Of a DNA stretch of 64,000 nucleotides, positions 1 through 12,600 are shown one piece after another. Source of the DNA: Merluccius polli (lineage: Eukaryota > Chordata > Actinopteri > Gadiformes > Merlucciidae); contig JAOPHQ010003990.1 in the NCBI GenBank assembly GCA_030340625.1, forward strand, positions 136,001-200,000, in the 5' to 3' direction. The translations under genes were made by a program, and so were the position numbers. Position 1 is the stretch's first letter. Each line of letters starts with the position of its first letter. Below the pieces are notes generated by a model, which was given only the letters and a program-made list of their open reading frames with translations, did not search any database and was not told the DNA's origin.

Positions 1-384
1 CTGCAATATTTTCTTTCAAAATTTGCTTTCTAGATGTTTTCCCCTTCTGAGAAAACTTTTTAGCCATGAAAATCTCTTCTGAGTGCGACTCATTTAAATC
101 AGCCTGAAAGAATGTACCACTGTGTTATTCCCAGTTGTTAATCTTGTGATTTATTCATTTGATGTCTGTGAAGATTTGCAGGGACACACACACATGCAAA
201 GCCCTCATACAGTGGACTCTCTTCTTAGAGAGAGCGAGAGTGTATATTTAAACAGGAACAGTCCCCCACAGTCCCCCGCCTCCTACAACGTACACAGTAA
301 GACATGCCAGCGCAGAACGGACCTTGTTAATCCCAATAGCTGGACACAGAGCTGTGAGAACCTACAGAACTACATCTCCCAGTG

Positions 385-387
<3 letters not shown>

Positions 388-449
<62 letters not shown>
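388..449. repeat. (TA)n followed by (GA)n microsatellite
   Basis: About 48 nt of alternating TA run directly into about 14 nt of GA. Confidence 0.95.
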
Positions 450-1377
450 CTAACTCTAATCATATTGGGAGGAATATTAGTATTATGGCATCCAATCCAA
501 AGCTATATGAGGTTACATAACGTGCCTGTTAATGTAGGAACAACCCGTTATTTGCAGGCTCCTCCTTCTTGCTAGGCTTGAGGTACAAGGTTAACTAATA
601 GCCTAAAATAAAGTAAAAAATAATCTCATCTTAAACCAGGCAACTCAAAATCTTTAGATATTTCGCTATTTGGAAAACTCTTTGTAAACTCCCTGTTGTT
701 GTGTTTAGAACCAATGGAGGTGGAAAACAAATTTGTAGACATTACATTTAGTTTATCAAATTATGCAAATTATCAAGCTAACGTTTCAAGAAAGTAAATA
801 TGTATATTTAATGCCCGGCTTATAGGGAGTACACATTATCATTACAGCATTAGAAATTAATCAAATAAGTTCCATAAGTTATTGACTTGAGTCCATACAT
901 TGCAACACAGGTATTGGCAACGCTCCTAAATGTGATCGCTCTGTAGGCGAGTTTAGCCGGCAGTTGTTGTTTTATCAGCCAATCAGGATAGATATTCAGA
1001 TATTCATCTGGAATCTCTGCCTAGCAACTCAAACCTTTGTTTTTATTGGATTGAGATTCAGGAATTGAATCATTTGCGAATCAAACTGCCCATACAGAGT
1101 AACAGAGTAACACTACGGTAAACACAGATGACTTCACCCGCAGACCCGCACCCAAACATTTTTTTATTACACGATCCATGTGAATGACCTATTTTGAAAT
1201 AAAAATGGCGAAAACGGAAAGTTTGCAACCCTGTGTCTGGATTTTGATCTGGCTGGTTTGTGATCTATTAAAAGTACAAGTCGTAGAAGAAAGACTATTT
1301 GATAGAATATGTTCCCAACTCTTTGGGGACAGAGCCTTCAGTGTGGCAGACCCCACCCTCTCCATCTTCTGTATTAC

Positions 1378-1518
1378 GTGTACAGCTTCCCCTTGGTCCC
1401 TTGGAAGGCGCTTTATAAATTAAAGTTGTAATAATAATAATAATAATAATAAAAATTATTACCATCATTATTATTAATAATAATACTATCACTATTATTA
1501 TTATTATTATTGTTATAT
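1378..1518 (+). repeat. retroelement-like 3' tail with (AAT)n
   Basis: The phrase GGCGCTTTATAAATTAAAG followed by repeated AAT/ATT triplets resembles the 3' end of teleost SINE/LINE families, which end in a short A/T-rich tandem tail. No head region is recognisable upstream, so this is a truncated copy at best. Confidence 0.5.
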
Positions 1519-3398
1519 TATTATTACAAATGTAACATATTTTTTAATATCTAATAATAATATTAATAACTTTAATTAATCAATATGTTTCTATTTGAAT
1601 GCAGGTAGAAATAATACTATATATTTGCTCAGTAGAAAGCACCATTTGCTGCACTGCAGAGTGTAATAATTACTTTGGAAACGTGCTTTTGTTTGCGTAA
1701 AGCTTCCCTAATTAATGACTTGCCGTTTCCATGTGCTCCACCGCCTTATCGTCGAAGCCGAAGCAGAGTTTGCCAGTTTCATGAATATGTATTGCCTTTC
1801 GTTTCATACTCTCCGAGAAGGGCAAGAGAGGCATAAAGGAAAAGCTTGAGAATTACTTCTCTTTAAAAAAAATGAGCCCTTTAAAGCGAGACCAAGAGGC
1901 AATTGTCTGGGATGGCAGTCGGAAAAGGGCTATCATGGGCATGGAGGGAATGGCCCTGAGGAGCTGATTAATGGAACGGAAAGAAACACACACAGACAAA
2001 CACAAAAAAACATGGAGACCTTTTGACTCGCAAGGTGATTTTCAACTAAACTTCAACCTTTTACTTGATCTTTGATTTGCCACGTATAAATATGTACCCT
2101 TGATGTATACCAAAGGAAATGCCAAACAAACTGGTTGTATGTGTATATAAACACAATAATACCTGTTTCTATTTCTAATTATTGCCTATTATAATATTTT
2201 TGTATAATTAAATGAACAGGCGCTGTTCATGAATTGCTGATATGAATGGAAGACAAAGCACCGTGGTTAATTGTACTGTGCTTTATAACTTGGTTGCTAT
2301 TGAAAAATATGATTTATGAATTAATTTGTACTCGCACGGTTCAGCTTCTCTGAGTCAATCATTTCTTCTGGTACTCATGATGTCATCAGCCATGTTCAAC
2401 CAAAGAGGATGGATTCATCCGAGCCAATCTTGCGCTACTCCACCCCTCATAAAAGTTCACCTCCCGCTGACCTCTACGACAAAGCTTCTTGCATCAGAAG
2501 TCTCGCTTCAGAAGTCCAACAAAACACTACGTACACATGAAACGAATCAAGCACATTGAGAGCCAAAAATGTTACTTCAAGCCGAATGTAGCTAAAAAAA
2601 AAATTGCTCTAATGAATTATTCAATCCACTCAACCAGCCCTATGTGAACTGCATCTTGCTGTGAGAAGTTGGTTGGTTTTAACGTGTGTAGGTTGCAACA
2701 TGTACAGAATTAGGTCCTCACTCACATCCACTTTAACAAACACTGAAGCTGAACACCGACAATAAAACCAATCATGGGAGTTAAAACGTCCCGGGAACAA
2801 ATCAACAGAACAGCTCCGTCTCCTGTTTTAATGTGCTGTTGGACAACAATTTGAAGTGTCCTCCACAAGAGATGAGTGTGACGATTTGCATATCCCAAGG
2901 CAGACGGTTATCACTTTTGATCAGTTTTATCTGGGACATCGGCAATAAGATGAAAAGAAGACATATATCTATACTAGCATCATCCTTTGGGTAATAAGTA
3001 ACACAGAGAAGGCATAATAAGCCGATAAAAGCGTAGCTATCCTGAGAGCTTAAAGCCCTTATTCCCTAAATTATAAAAAATCTAGTAACCAGCAAAGACC
3101 TAAACCTTTCCTACGGGCCGCAGGAAATGCATGCGCTGTACGATCCCTGCAGATACAAATGGCAGTACGATGGCACTGCTACGTCGTTTGGACAGCTTTA
3201 ATTACAGTACCAGGAATACATTAAGAGACATGAATGTAGGGGGGGGGAAGTCACATTGAATTGTTGGAATAGCGGTTGACTGGAAGCATTGCGACTTAAT
3301 TGATGTCATTATTGTTCAGTTTCACACAGCGTTCTCACCACAGGTAGAAAGGCACCGCGAACACTGCAATGTCATAATTTCTTTTGTATGAATATACT

Positions 3399-3489
3399 CA
3401 CACACACACACACACACACACATACATATATATATATCTATATATATATATCTATATATATATATATATAGATATATATATATATATAC
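3399..3489. repeat. (CA)n then (TA)n compound microsatellite
   Basis: A CA run of about 22 nt is followed by interrupted TATATATC/TA units. Confidence 0.95.
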
Positions 3490-3890
3490 TAGGGTTGGGC
3501 ATAGATTAATTTCTTTAATCTAGATTAATCTAACTGTAATCTTGGAGTTAATCTAGATTAATCTATATTATTGGCTCAATTGAATTCTGTCGAAGGCATT
3601 CATAATATGCGTGTGCTACCTAAATAATGACTAAAAGTAAGTCTGCGGGAGGGTACCTTTTGCGTCAATATCAGACGTCTAGGGGCGTGACAAATCGTCG
3701 GTATAGCCGTTCCGCAGCGCAGCCGTTCCGCGGCGCAGCCGTTCCGCGGCGCTTACCTTCCTTGGTGGAAATCCGGTATAGACCCAGCTCCCAACCCAAC
3801 TTTGAGAATAGATTAACGGCGCTAATTTTTTTAGCGCGCGATAAGAGTCTTGCGTTATCGCAGCGCGATAACGCGCTAATATATACTAAC
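3490..3890. mobile_element. teleost non-autonomous DNA transposon (probably hAT type), internally expanded
   Basis: The start TAGGGTTGGGCATAGATTAA and the end rich in 'gcgctaat', 'gcgcgataa' and 'cgcgataacgcgc' resemble a widespread fish element family with ATTAACGC-type termini. The interior holds three exact copies of a 16-bp unit, AGCCGTTCCGCRGCGC, at 3705-3752. No target-site duplication could be read because the left flank is a TA microsatellite. Family naming is from memory of the pattern. Confidence 0.55.
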
Positions 3891-4623
3891 ACTAATACAT
3901 ACACACATTGGAACCCCACTGCGTATCGGGCCCGGGCTCTCGTCTTTTATCTCTATCTTTTATCTGTTTAACAATATGCTGTAGCACTTGAACAGTGGAA
4001 GACGACGGTGTACACACACAAAACCCCCACATACACACACGTTCATTAATTGTTTGAGATAATGAGTTTAGCTTACAGGTATAAATTAATTCCTTCCTTC
4101 CTTCCTTATTTTTCTTCCTGTCTTTTTCTACACTCCCCCGCTCCTCTAATCCAACGCTCCCTTTCATCTCGACAACTCAATGTTTCCCAGGTCTCACCCG
4201 AGCGACATGACCCCGCGTCCATTATTTAAGCTCTGCTATGATACCCTATGCATTAAACATGACCTTTGTTCTGCACACTATTCACAAAAGCATGACGGAT
4301 CACGCAGAGAGAGAGAGCGAGCGAGAGAGCGAGAGAGAGTGTATGAGAACATTTTCTCCCTCTGAATGTGATTTTTAACAATTAAGAATCCAACCTGAAG
4401 TTGGTTGAAGTTGCTGTTGCTGAGAGAAACACATGAAGCTCAAACTGAAACGTTGCAGGGTGGGAGAAGCGATTGAAACTGAATAGTCGTATCTTTTTAT
4501 TTGTAGAACCCTCAATTACAATTACAGGAGTGCAATAGATGCTGAATTCATCCGAAGGCATACATGTCTGGTAGCACAGACTAAAGCAAGAACATTATTA
4601 AGCTATCAGCATGTTATCAGCAT
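3891..4623. other. noncoding, no gene seen
   Basis: Contains a (CCTT)n stretch near 4090, an interrupted GA tract at 4305-4340 and otherwise ordinary sequence. Reading frames here are short and not conserved-looking. Confidence 0.5.
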
Positions 4624-4740
4624 CAGTGTTGCAAGGTATACCGATACTAGAAAGGTATCGGTAATGACCCTACCGTTAAAGAGCGGTACTATAGGCCATT
4701 TTATTACTACTGGTACTTTAAGAATGACTTGAATGTTTTT
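4624..4740 (+). mobile_element. hAT-like element terminus
   Basis: CAGTGTTGCAAGGTATACCG followed by 'aaggtatcggtaatgaccc' matches the style of a fish hAT family whose ends are built from GGTATCGGTA words. The partner end was not found, so the extent beyond the TG microsatellite at 4757 is unknown. Confidence 0.5.
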
Positions 4741-4753
4741 TTGCGACGGCGGG

Positions 4754-4756
<3 letters not shown>

Positions 4757-4799
<43 letters not shown>
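4757..4799. repeat. (GT)n microsatellite
   Basis: About 43 nt of uninterrupted alternating GT. Confidence 0.95.
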
Positions 4800-4802
<3 letters not shown>

Positions 4803-5344
4803 CGCTCTGCTCCCACTCTCTGCAGGCATAGTGGGCGTGCCAACCGTTGCCAAATGTTCGTCTCCCATAAAGGCTGCAGCTTTCACGGTGACAGAACGAG
4901 AGGCATGGCTGAACGAGTCACGCCTCTCCGCCTCTGTGCCTCTGGCATGGCCGAACGGGCTCTCGCCGTCCGTCCATGGCTTGTTGACAAATCAGACGCA
5001 CAGAGCCAAATATGGTGTTATTTTTGCTCACATAGCCAAAATTCAGGGCAAGTACACAGACACCACACAGCCCAATCTGTAAAATATGCTTTACGCCCCC
5101 CGCAGACCAACGGTGCCGACACGGCCGACTTGCCGACAGACACGGCAACCTGTTCAAGATAACATAATTACACACCCTCAACTATAAGTCAAACGAGCGT
5201 GATTTATTTTGTGACAAGCAAACTTTTTTCCCCCATCAAAGTTTGATGAGGTAATTAAGGGCAATGATGACTGCTTAATTTGGCTTTAGCTTTTTAGCAA
5301 ACTTGACAAGGCAATGTGGCAAACATGTCAATCACATCGCAGTG
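4800..5344. other. GC-rich noncoding stretch, possibly transposon interior
   Basis: Open frames cross this segment on both strands, but none shows a known domain, and the composition is unlike the fibcd1 exons. It may be the interior of the hAT element that starts at 4624. Confidence 0.35.
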
Positions 5345-5490
5345 ACCGCCGCCCTTTTGGAAGCATAGGAATGTTAGTTATTGTGTTGGTAGTCATGGTT
5401 TTTAGTCAAGTTATTTGCCATTATAGGGAGGGATTGTTGTGTTTGAAAGTGTCACAGAATTTCTCATGGTAATCATGGCATACATTTTTG
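5345..5490 (+). mobile_element. partial copy of a TA-flanked MITE family
   Basis: Shares the words 'ttttggaagcata', 'atgttagttatt', 'gttggta' and 'attgttgtgtttgaaa' in order with the complement of 62366-62180. This is one of three copies of the family in the window; the others are at 47411-47588 and 60878-62368. It is diverged and lacks the right half. Confidence 0.65.
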
Positions 5491-5710
5491 TCAATAATTA
5501 TTTCTATTACTAGAAAATGCGCTCAGTAAACCTGTTTCATGGTGACAGAACGTCCTTGATACACTTCCTTGGTGGAGGTCTGAGCGCATGTTCTTGTTTT
5601 GTAATTAATTAATATATATTTCTGAGACCAGGCTCTCTCAAAAGCAGTGTGCAATCTACATCGGCTGTCGAACTGACAACTGAAACATGAAAGGTATTGA
5701 AACATTAGCA

Positions 5711-5726
5711 ACCCCCCCCCCCCCCA
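5711..5726. repeat. poly-C run
   Basis: About 16 consecutive C. Confidence 0.95.
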
Positions 5727-5859
5727 GTTGACAGTTGAGGCAGCCTTCCCCTCCAGCTCGGTTTGAACACCGCAGAAAGACTCAAAAGATGAAGAAAGCA
5801 CAAAGCTGTAGCCAATGTTATCCGTCTTGATGTCCGGTGGCCATATATGCAGTTGACAA

Positions 5860-6150
5860 AAGTGGATTCAGGAAACTTCTCCTACTCTGCTCCCGTCAAC
5901 GTGGAACCCCATACTGCAGGATCTGAAGCTGTCCAGCATGAGCCCCCTAGAGGATTTTAAACTACTTTTACAAGGTCTGGCGAACGCGTCTGTGGGGGGC
6001 TGGCTCACTTGGGTGCTCTTGTACTCTTTTATGGATTGTGTACTATTTTATCTCTGTTCTGAATGTCCTGTCTGTCTGAAACTTTGTGTTGTAGTGCTGC
6101 TGTCTCGGCTAGGTCCCTCTTGAGAATGAGACCCATGATTACCTGTGTAA
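5860..6150 (+). mobile_element. LINE 3' end remnant
   Basis: The order 'ctactctgctcccgtcaacg', 'gaggattttaaactactttt', 'gtagtgctgctgtctcggct' and 'aggtccctcttgagaatgag' is typical of the 3' end of a common teleost LINE, where the last ORF codons are followed by a short UTR. Frames are broken, so this is a dead fragment. Confidence 0.6.
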
Positions 6151-7479
6151 ATATCGCTAATCAGCATATTAAAACGTATATACGTAAGGTTTTGGATGGC
6201 TGCCTCATAACGATAGGGTTGTGAGTGGCTCAGCATTCAAAACAATATTGATCCCCCGGTCACTGCCAGCTTTAAGCACCCTGCCAGACAGCCAGTCCAT
6301 CTAATTGGAGAGTCAAATGTCAGGGACGGGAGGAGGGGGAAAAGAGACGAACCCTACACATACATTTGATCTCTCCACTACATCACACACAAGCAGTACA
6401 GTACTTGGTACTCTGAGATTAATTTGTATGTGTTTTTTGACAACAATGAAATTTCTAGAAAGAACACATAATTAAAGCAGAGTTAGACAGTGCACTGTTC
6501 AGTCCAGACTTCTGTTATCTAGGCAGCCGATACCAGACATGACTAAATTTAAAACTAGATTTAGTTGTCTCAAGAAAATTATGAACAAAAAAACCCCCAA
6601 AAAACATATGGAGGAAAATGGCATGTGTCATAAAAATGCCAGTATTTCCGACTTAGTGATACTTGTGAGTCTATTTTGATTTAGTTTGTTCATAGTGACT
6701 TAAGTCAATAATTCATTTACATATCATATTTTGCCATTAGGTCTATTTTGTGTGAAATCGTCAGGCAGGTTTGGATGTAATAAATGTAAAGGAATTTAAG
6801 GGTATTTAAGAAGTGTAGCATTAGGGCTATTATGTAAAATATATAGACATTTTTTTCATGTTTGCTGTTGGTATGTACCAACATTTCTTCATTCAGCCTA
6901 AGAGGGAAATACAATTAAATAATATGTCTAAACAAAATATTGAAACATTTTACTTTAACTTTCATCTAATTAAGTAGTGCTAGTATTTGTTGCTTAAATC
7001 TACCACCCAAATGTCTGCACTTCAAATTTAAATTTAGCAACTAATTTGTTGTTCTTGTGTTGCTTCCCATGTTAACCACGCTATATTCCTCTTTTATACA
7101 AAAAGTGCTACATAAATAAAGTCTGATTTGAAAAATGAATTCATTACATGGCCATACACTTTCAGCACCTCCACACTAGCGGACAGCAGGTCACAGATTC
7201 AGCACCATGGATAGCTCCGCCCCTTAGGGCAATGACGCTGAGCTGAGATTCATCCCTCTAATTGGCCGCCTGGACCAGCTGAAAACGGCTTGGCTTGATT
7301 ACAGCAAGCATATTACGCGGCTTTGTTGAGTACTCGATTCTGATTGGTTAATTACAGCATTTTACGGTCTGTTATTTCTGAATAGCAGACGCTGCTATGG
7401 ACGAAGTTCTCCAACTGTAGAATCTAATGGACTGTTTTTAGCGGAAGCAGTACAATTATTTTTAAATCAATAACAATTT
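6151..7479. other. noncoding, no gene seen
   Basis: AT-rich sequence. A retroelement-like tail ('agtgctacataaataaagtc') occurs near 7105-7130. Nothing else is recognisable. Confidence 0.5.
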
Positions 7480-7680
7480 TTTTTTTGGCCAATGATTGAT
7501 TTCTTTAGTAAGTAGCCGTGTAATAGGCGGGATAATGTACAGCGAGCCGGTACAATTTTGCAAAAATAAACCCCATCAGGGTAATTCAAGACCTGTATCA
7601 CCCTGTCATGTCCTGCATCACCCTGTCAGGGTTTATTTCACAGCAATGACCGGCCTCGCTGTACATTATCCCCCACATAT
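7480..7680. mobile_element. palindromic fish MITE (fold-back element)
   Basis: GGGATAATGTACAGCGAG at 7529 is answered by its complement CTCGCTGTACATTATCCC at 7656-7673, extended by CCGGT/ACCGG with a one-base bulge. A second, inner pair of arms built on AATAAACCC and GGGTTTATT sits inside. The whole can fold into one long hairpin, as expected for a non-autonomous inverted-repeat element. Confidence 0.75.
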
Positions 7681-8153
7681 AAACCACGACACAGCGTATG
7701 GGAGGGAGGTGAAGCTGGGTAGGACTAGAAGTAACCTGTTGTAGCTCCCAGACAGCAGTGATGGAGAGAGATGCTCTGCCTGAAACTCTAGGCCCAGGTA
7801 GGACCGGCACTGCCTTTAATTTCACTAACTTCAAATAAGTGCTATTTTGTGTCGTGGTTAAATAAAAACAACATATTTTTCAGTTTAAAACTTTGAAACC
7901 TTTCTTTCACACAACAAATAACCCCCACTTGACCAAAGTATACAAGCTTGTACACAAGGTCTAGGATGGAAGAAATACAAAAAAATAAAAAACTGTTCTA
8001 TTTTTACTAGATGTAACCAAATGCAAACCCTTTTGTAAAATGGAGAAGGTGATTATGCTTAAGTGGCCATGGTGGTTCATACATTCGAACACTATTAAAT
8101 AAAATGAGGTCTAATAACCAGGATGGTATAGTGCCAGGATGGGGGATAACACA
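7681..8153. other. noncoding, no gene seen
   Basis: Ordinary unique-looking sequence without long frames or repeats. Confidence 0.4.
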
Positions 8154-8169
8154 AAGAGAGAGCGGGAGC

Positions 8170-8243
<74 letters not shown>
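8154..8243. repeat. (GA)n microsatellite
   Basis: About 90 nt of near-continuous GA with a few interruptions. Confidence 0.95.
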
Positions 8244-8246
<3 letters not shown>

Positions 8247-8424
8247 ATAGAGATAGATAAATGTTGAAAGAGCTGGCAGGCTTTTTAGGCAGTGCTTCAG
8301 TGAGAAGGCCACATTAATATTCAGAGGTGCTCTCAGGTAAAACAAAATGAGGCGAGCAGCCTCAGCGCTAGTCCGGACCAGCAACAGACAGCGCATAAAG
8401 ATTTACTGGCCGTGTACATATGCA

Positions 8425-8445
8425 TCTCACACACACAAACACACA

Positions 8446-8504
<59 letters not shown>

Positions 8505-8689
8505 ACTTGCAAAAACATGTGCCCAAACTTGCATATAGACACACTTGCAAAAATACACAAACACTTGCAAAAACGTATACACACACACATACACACACAC
8601 ACGTAAGGAATATGGTTAGCATATATAAGAACACACTTCATTAGCTGCAGGGGTAAGGTATAAGGTAAACTCTCACACACACTCTCTCA

Positions 8690-8775
<86 letters not shown>
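8425..8775. repeat. two long (CA)n blocks
   Basis: CA blocks at about 8425-8500 and 8674-8775, separated by degenerate CA-rich units containing 'acacttgcaaaaa' three times. Long apparent Cys-Val or His-Thr frames here are microsatellite artefacts. Confidence 0.95.
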
Positions 8776-8776
<1 letters not shown>

Positions 8777-8985
8777 GTTTCAGCCCCAACCTGTTAGCTG
8801 AAGTAGGTAGTGGGGGAAAGTGTGGTTTTTTTTTTTTAATCTTTCAAACTCCAACCGCTAGTAGATCTATATATTAGGTTAGGAGGCAACCAGAGAGTGT
8901 CAGAGAAGGGACAGAGTAAAAGCCGCAGACGAGCGGGTGCCGCTTTTCAAGTACCCCCCGGAGCAGGCGGAGAGGGGAGAAGAGA

Positions 8986-9148
8986 GGGGGGGGGGGCGGG
9001 GGGGCGGGGGGGGGCGGGAGGGGGGGCGGGAGATGGAGGAGAATGTTCAAATGCCGGGGCCGCCTTTGATCAGCGGCGCCGGCTGTGACATCATCAAAGC
9101 CGCCTTAAGAGCAAGCGTGGTGACCCCCGGTTATCGTTAAGCCGCCCG

Positions 9149-9180
<32 letters not shown>
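8986..9180. repeat. G-rich tract (8986-9031) and poly-C run (9149-9180)
   Basis: A run of G interrupted only by single C or A residues is followed 118 nt later by 32 C in a row. The segment between is CpG-containing and unique-looking. Confidence 0.9.
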
Positions 9181-9181
<1 letters not shown>

Positions 9182-10371
9182 ACCCCTCCATCTTTACCTG
9201 ATTTCTGCAGGCAGGGAACCCCTAATGAGCCATCAAAAGAAAGACAGACTGCAGTGCTCAATACCACCCAGCCATTGTTCTAGGCACACTCGCCCTCTTT
9301 CTCGCCTTTTTCTTCTTGCTCCCCCCCACCCCCACCCCCACCCGTTTCTGTGCCGTTTCAACTAAAACGGCCTGATATGCTGCGTATACAGCACAGCCCT
9401 AATCCAATAATGGGGAAAATACCGGATAATGCAAACAAGAATATGAACACAAGAATAATGATTTCCAGTGCAGTGGTGTTTTTTCTCCATGGTCTTGTCT
9501 CTCTTTGACCATGAGCTGTATGGATGCTGTATGAAATGCGTTTGCATTTGAATAGATAGAGACAGACACAGAGAGAGATTATGTGATTTGCTGGGCAGGA
9601 ACTATGCCGGTACCTGCTCATTTACAGTGATACACTTTGCTATATGCTCAGGAGTATATGCCTAGGCGCACAATATGGCTGACATAAAGATTCCTATTCA
9701 CTATTCAGTTTAATAGGCAACCGCACTTGAATGGGCCAGAGTGTAGCATAGCAGAACACAGCATAGCAACCTCTATTGCAGGAAAAGAAACAACACAGTG
9801 AGTCCACTTAGAGCCTAGCGATGTTCACTTTTATAGCGAAGCTAACCGGGTATGACTGGGACTGCTATGAATTCCATCATTAATAGTGTTTGCTTTATTC
9901 TTTATTCAAACACGTGCCACTCTGGGAATGTGTGCGTGTGTGAAGAGGTGTGTAGAGGTGTGTGTGTGTGTGTGTGTGTGTGTGTCTGTGCATGTGTGAG
10001 ACAATCAGGTTTGCTTAAGACTACCGGCGGTTTTCTCAACTAAATGGAACAAAGAACCTGAAGCCAGCCGGAAGTAGCGCAGAAAGCGGTCGACGCGCAA
10101 AACCCAGACTTTTTCACAGACAGGGATGTATCGTTTCTGAGGTGTGAAAAAGGTGAGTAGTGCAGTTGTAAATGGATGCAGCTGTGGTAGAGCAGTAACA
10201 AAAAGTCCCACAGCGAAGCAGAATGAAACAGCCTTTGGTGTTTGGTGCCATACCACCACAGTGTAGCGCCACGGTGAAGCTCTTGCCTCTGACGTCCAGG
10301 TGGGTAGGCACTGGGTCGTGAATGAGCCATCGCTGGGAGATTCCGACAGCAGCATTTATTGGTCAGTGTAA
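9181..10371. other. noncoding; GT microsatellite at 9951-9988
   Basis: A minus-strand frame at 9621-9358 includes a hydrophobic stretch, but it has no recognisable domain and no splice context. The segment 10010-10360 is open on the minus strand without resembling any family I know. Confidence 0.4.
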
Positions 10372-10668
10372 TAGAGATGGGGCCGATCCGGTCCGGTATC
10401 GGTATCGGTTGCCGATACTGACGTAATTCACTTATCGGATATCGGACTGACGTCGCCGATCCATGTACCGATCAGATTCCATTCCATAGCTTGCGCTGGA
10501 CCATGAACCCACCCTTACATAACATGAGGCAGTGCTAGTCAGTACTATTGATAGTGTAGATATTTATTTCTCTACACAGTGCTTGCACTTTTATTGAATT
10601 TAATTGAATAAATATTCATATATAGGAATCGGATCGGAACTTAAAAAAAGTGGATCGGTGCATCTCTA
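10372..10668. mobile_element. hAT-type MITE, 297 bp
   Basis: Terminal inverted repeats: TAGAGATG...CCGATCC at the left end and GGATCGGTGCATCTCTA at the right. Interior words such as 'ggtatcggtatcggttgccg' mark a common teleost family. The 8-nt flanks (CAGTGTAA and GTAATTAG) do not match, so the insertion is old or the ends are slightly misplaced. Confidence 0.75.
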
Positions 10669-10930
10669 GTAATTAGCACTTAGGCTGGCCACCCACATTG
10701 ATGTGTGACTTTTCCCTTTAAAAGTTATGAACTTGGTGACATTTTGCGACGTAGCAATAGAGTTTTCATCCCGAGTTTAATTCTGTTCAGGAAATAAAGC
10801 ATTTACAGTACCCATCCATCAACCTAAACCCCATCAGAAACGGATAATATTGTTATTTAATACTGACCGGTATGTTTATGAAGTGTTTTACGAACTCCGA
10901 AGACCTATACAAATGCAGAGCTGCGTCACC

Positions 10931-11120
10931 ATTTACTATTATTAAGTCATTTAGCAGATGCTTTAACCCACAGAGACTTGCAGTGAATACAGGTACAGGT
11001 CATTCAGAAGAAGGTAGCTTGTGTAAGGATGCCTAAAGGCAGTCTGCAGACACTGGGGATCTGACCCAGTACTTTTCGGCTGGGAGTGGAGAACCCTAGC
11101 CACTACGCTATGCTGCTGTG
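10931..11120 (-). mobile_element. tRNA-derived SINE
   Basis: Read on the minus strand, the head has an A-box-like TAGCGTAGTGGCTAGGG and a B-box-like GGGTCAGATCCCC. The tail ends in 'agcatctgctaaatgact' and an A/T-rich repeat. The arrangement matches teleost SINEs with a tRNA-like promoter for RNA polymerase III. Confidence 0.75.
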
Positions 11121-12571
11121 TTGCGTTACAGGATAATAATTGAGTCACAGTGTAGACATGCAGTCCATCCTTGTGCAGAGGTGAACGCAGCTAACTTACT
11201 GAAAGTGGAATCGTGACTGTGTTGGGTGGGAGATGTTCTACAGTGGCCTCCACACACAGATATCAAGGACGCCAATGTGGAGGAATTTCAAAAAACACGA
11301 GTTGGAAATTGGTCATTACACCGGCCGTGGCAGAACACAAGTTTGTCCTAGCGTTCATCTCAAAGAGACTGTGAATGTGTTGTCACGCTATTAGTTAAAC
11401 CAAAGTGCATTCAGGATGCGACAGATAAAGCCATTTGCAATGGTATTTGTAATTATTTAGCAGGGTTTTTTTTTGTCATACCCTCTATGGATCCTTTGCA
11501 ATATTCTGGATTTAGTATCAGCAGATAAATGCAATTCTTAAAGTGAGAGGAAAGGGAAATCCATACCTTGTGGTTTTATGCCAATGCTATTTAAGGATAA
11601 AGAAGTATGTCTTATGCACACACAAAGTACAAGGAATCAATATTAGGTGGTGTATAAAAAGGTAGACTGTTTGATGTCAAACAACACAGACATCCATATA
11701 TCATTCAATCTCATTGCATAACTAACTACTGTCAATGAAGACGGTGATGTCTCCTCTAGGTCTGCCATTACTGCAGTGAAATATATATGAGTTTAGCTTT
11801 TACAGCTGCCGTCTGCAATATCAGATTTCGTTCAGATGCGTTCGGTTGGGAAGATGGGCCATTGGACTTGATTGAATATCGACGATTTTGATGAGATTTT
11901 AGAAAAAACAATGACTTTAATATCTTTTGTCTTGATAGTGAGTATTAGGGAGCATATCACTAGAAATACATGTGTTTACTTCTGAATATAACTTGGATAT
12001 GCATTCTCACTACACTACAATGACTTAAAAAGCTGCTTTGAAATGTGTGTGTGAGTGTGTGTGTGTGTGTGTGTGTGTCTTGTAAACACAGTAAAGTGTA
12101 ATTCAAACCGAAAAAAAAATCATGTGAGACCACTCTCTCCCTTGAAACCACACACATCCCGACGACTCACAGACAAACACCTACATTCATACTCATTCAA
12201 AATTTGTAAAATTACGTGAAACGTTTGCAGAGGTTTCCGCTAATGAATGGTTAAGCATTGCTGGCCGACGACAAACAACCTTCACCCCCCCCCATCCATC
12301 AAATCCCCTCCAAACAACCCTCAGCAATCGTCAACCCCACCAGGATAACAAGCAGAAGCATGCCTCCAGTCTACTAGAAGAGAGTGCATCAAATAAAAGT
12401 GCTGGACCTTGTGGAGAGCAGGCACCGCACACAGAGGATTGTCCTGCCCCCTCATACATATCAAAATTACTGGCGGATTGCTGCAAATTGCAGCTATCTC
12501 CACTCTGGCAGCAGAGTCGGCACTCCAATTTGGTTGCAGATGGAGTCTCTGTTGCCAAGGGCATGTGCGGC
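11121..12571. other. noncoding, no gene seen
   Basis: Unique-looking sequence with a GT microsatellite at about 12045-12078. No exon-like frame with splice sites was recognised. Confidence 0.45.
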
Positions 12572-12600
12572 GGGGGGGGGGGGGGGGGGGGGGGGGGGGG
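12572..12600. repeat. poly-G run
   Basis: 29 consecutive G. Frames that read through it as poly-Gly or poly-Pro are artefacts. Confidence 0.95.

Larger units (their letters stand above)
1..3398. other. noncoding DNA, no gene recognised
   Basis: AT-rich sequence with short chance reading frames only. If fibcd1 continues leftwards, this is its intron; otherwise it is downstream DNA. I searched the minus strand for the missing fibrinogen-domain exons and saw none. Separate entries cover the microsatellites and the SINE-like tail. Confidence 0.5.

Noticed and set aside
8347..8680. Long Cys-Val or His-Thr frames
   Set aside because: They are translations of CA/GT microsatellites.
9358..9621. Minus-strand frame with a hydrophobic helix-like stretch
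   Set aside because: No family resemblance, no splice signals that fit fibcd1, and ordinary AT-rich DNA readily gives such helices.
10005..10355. Minus-strand 116-codon frame
   Set aside because: No recognisable motif; three frames are open together, which suggests a base-composition effect or an unknown repeat.
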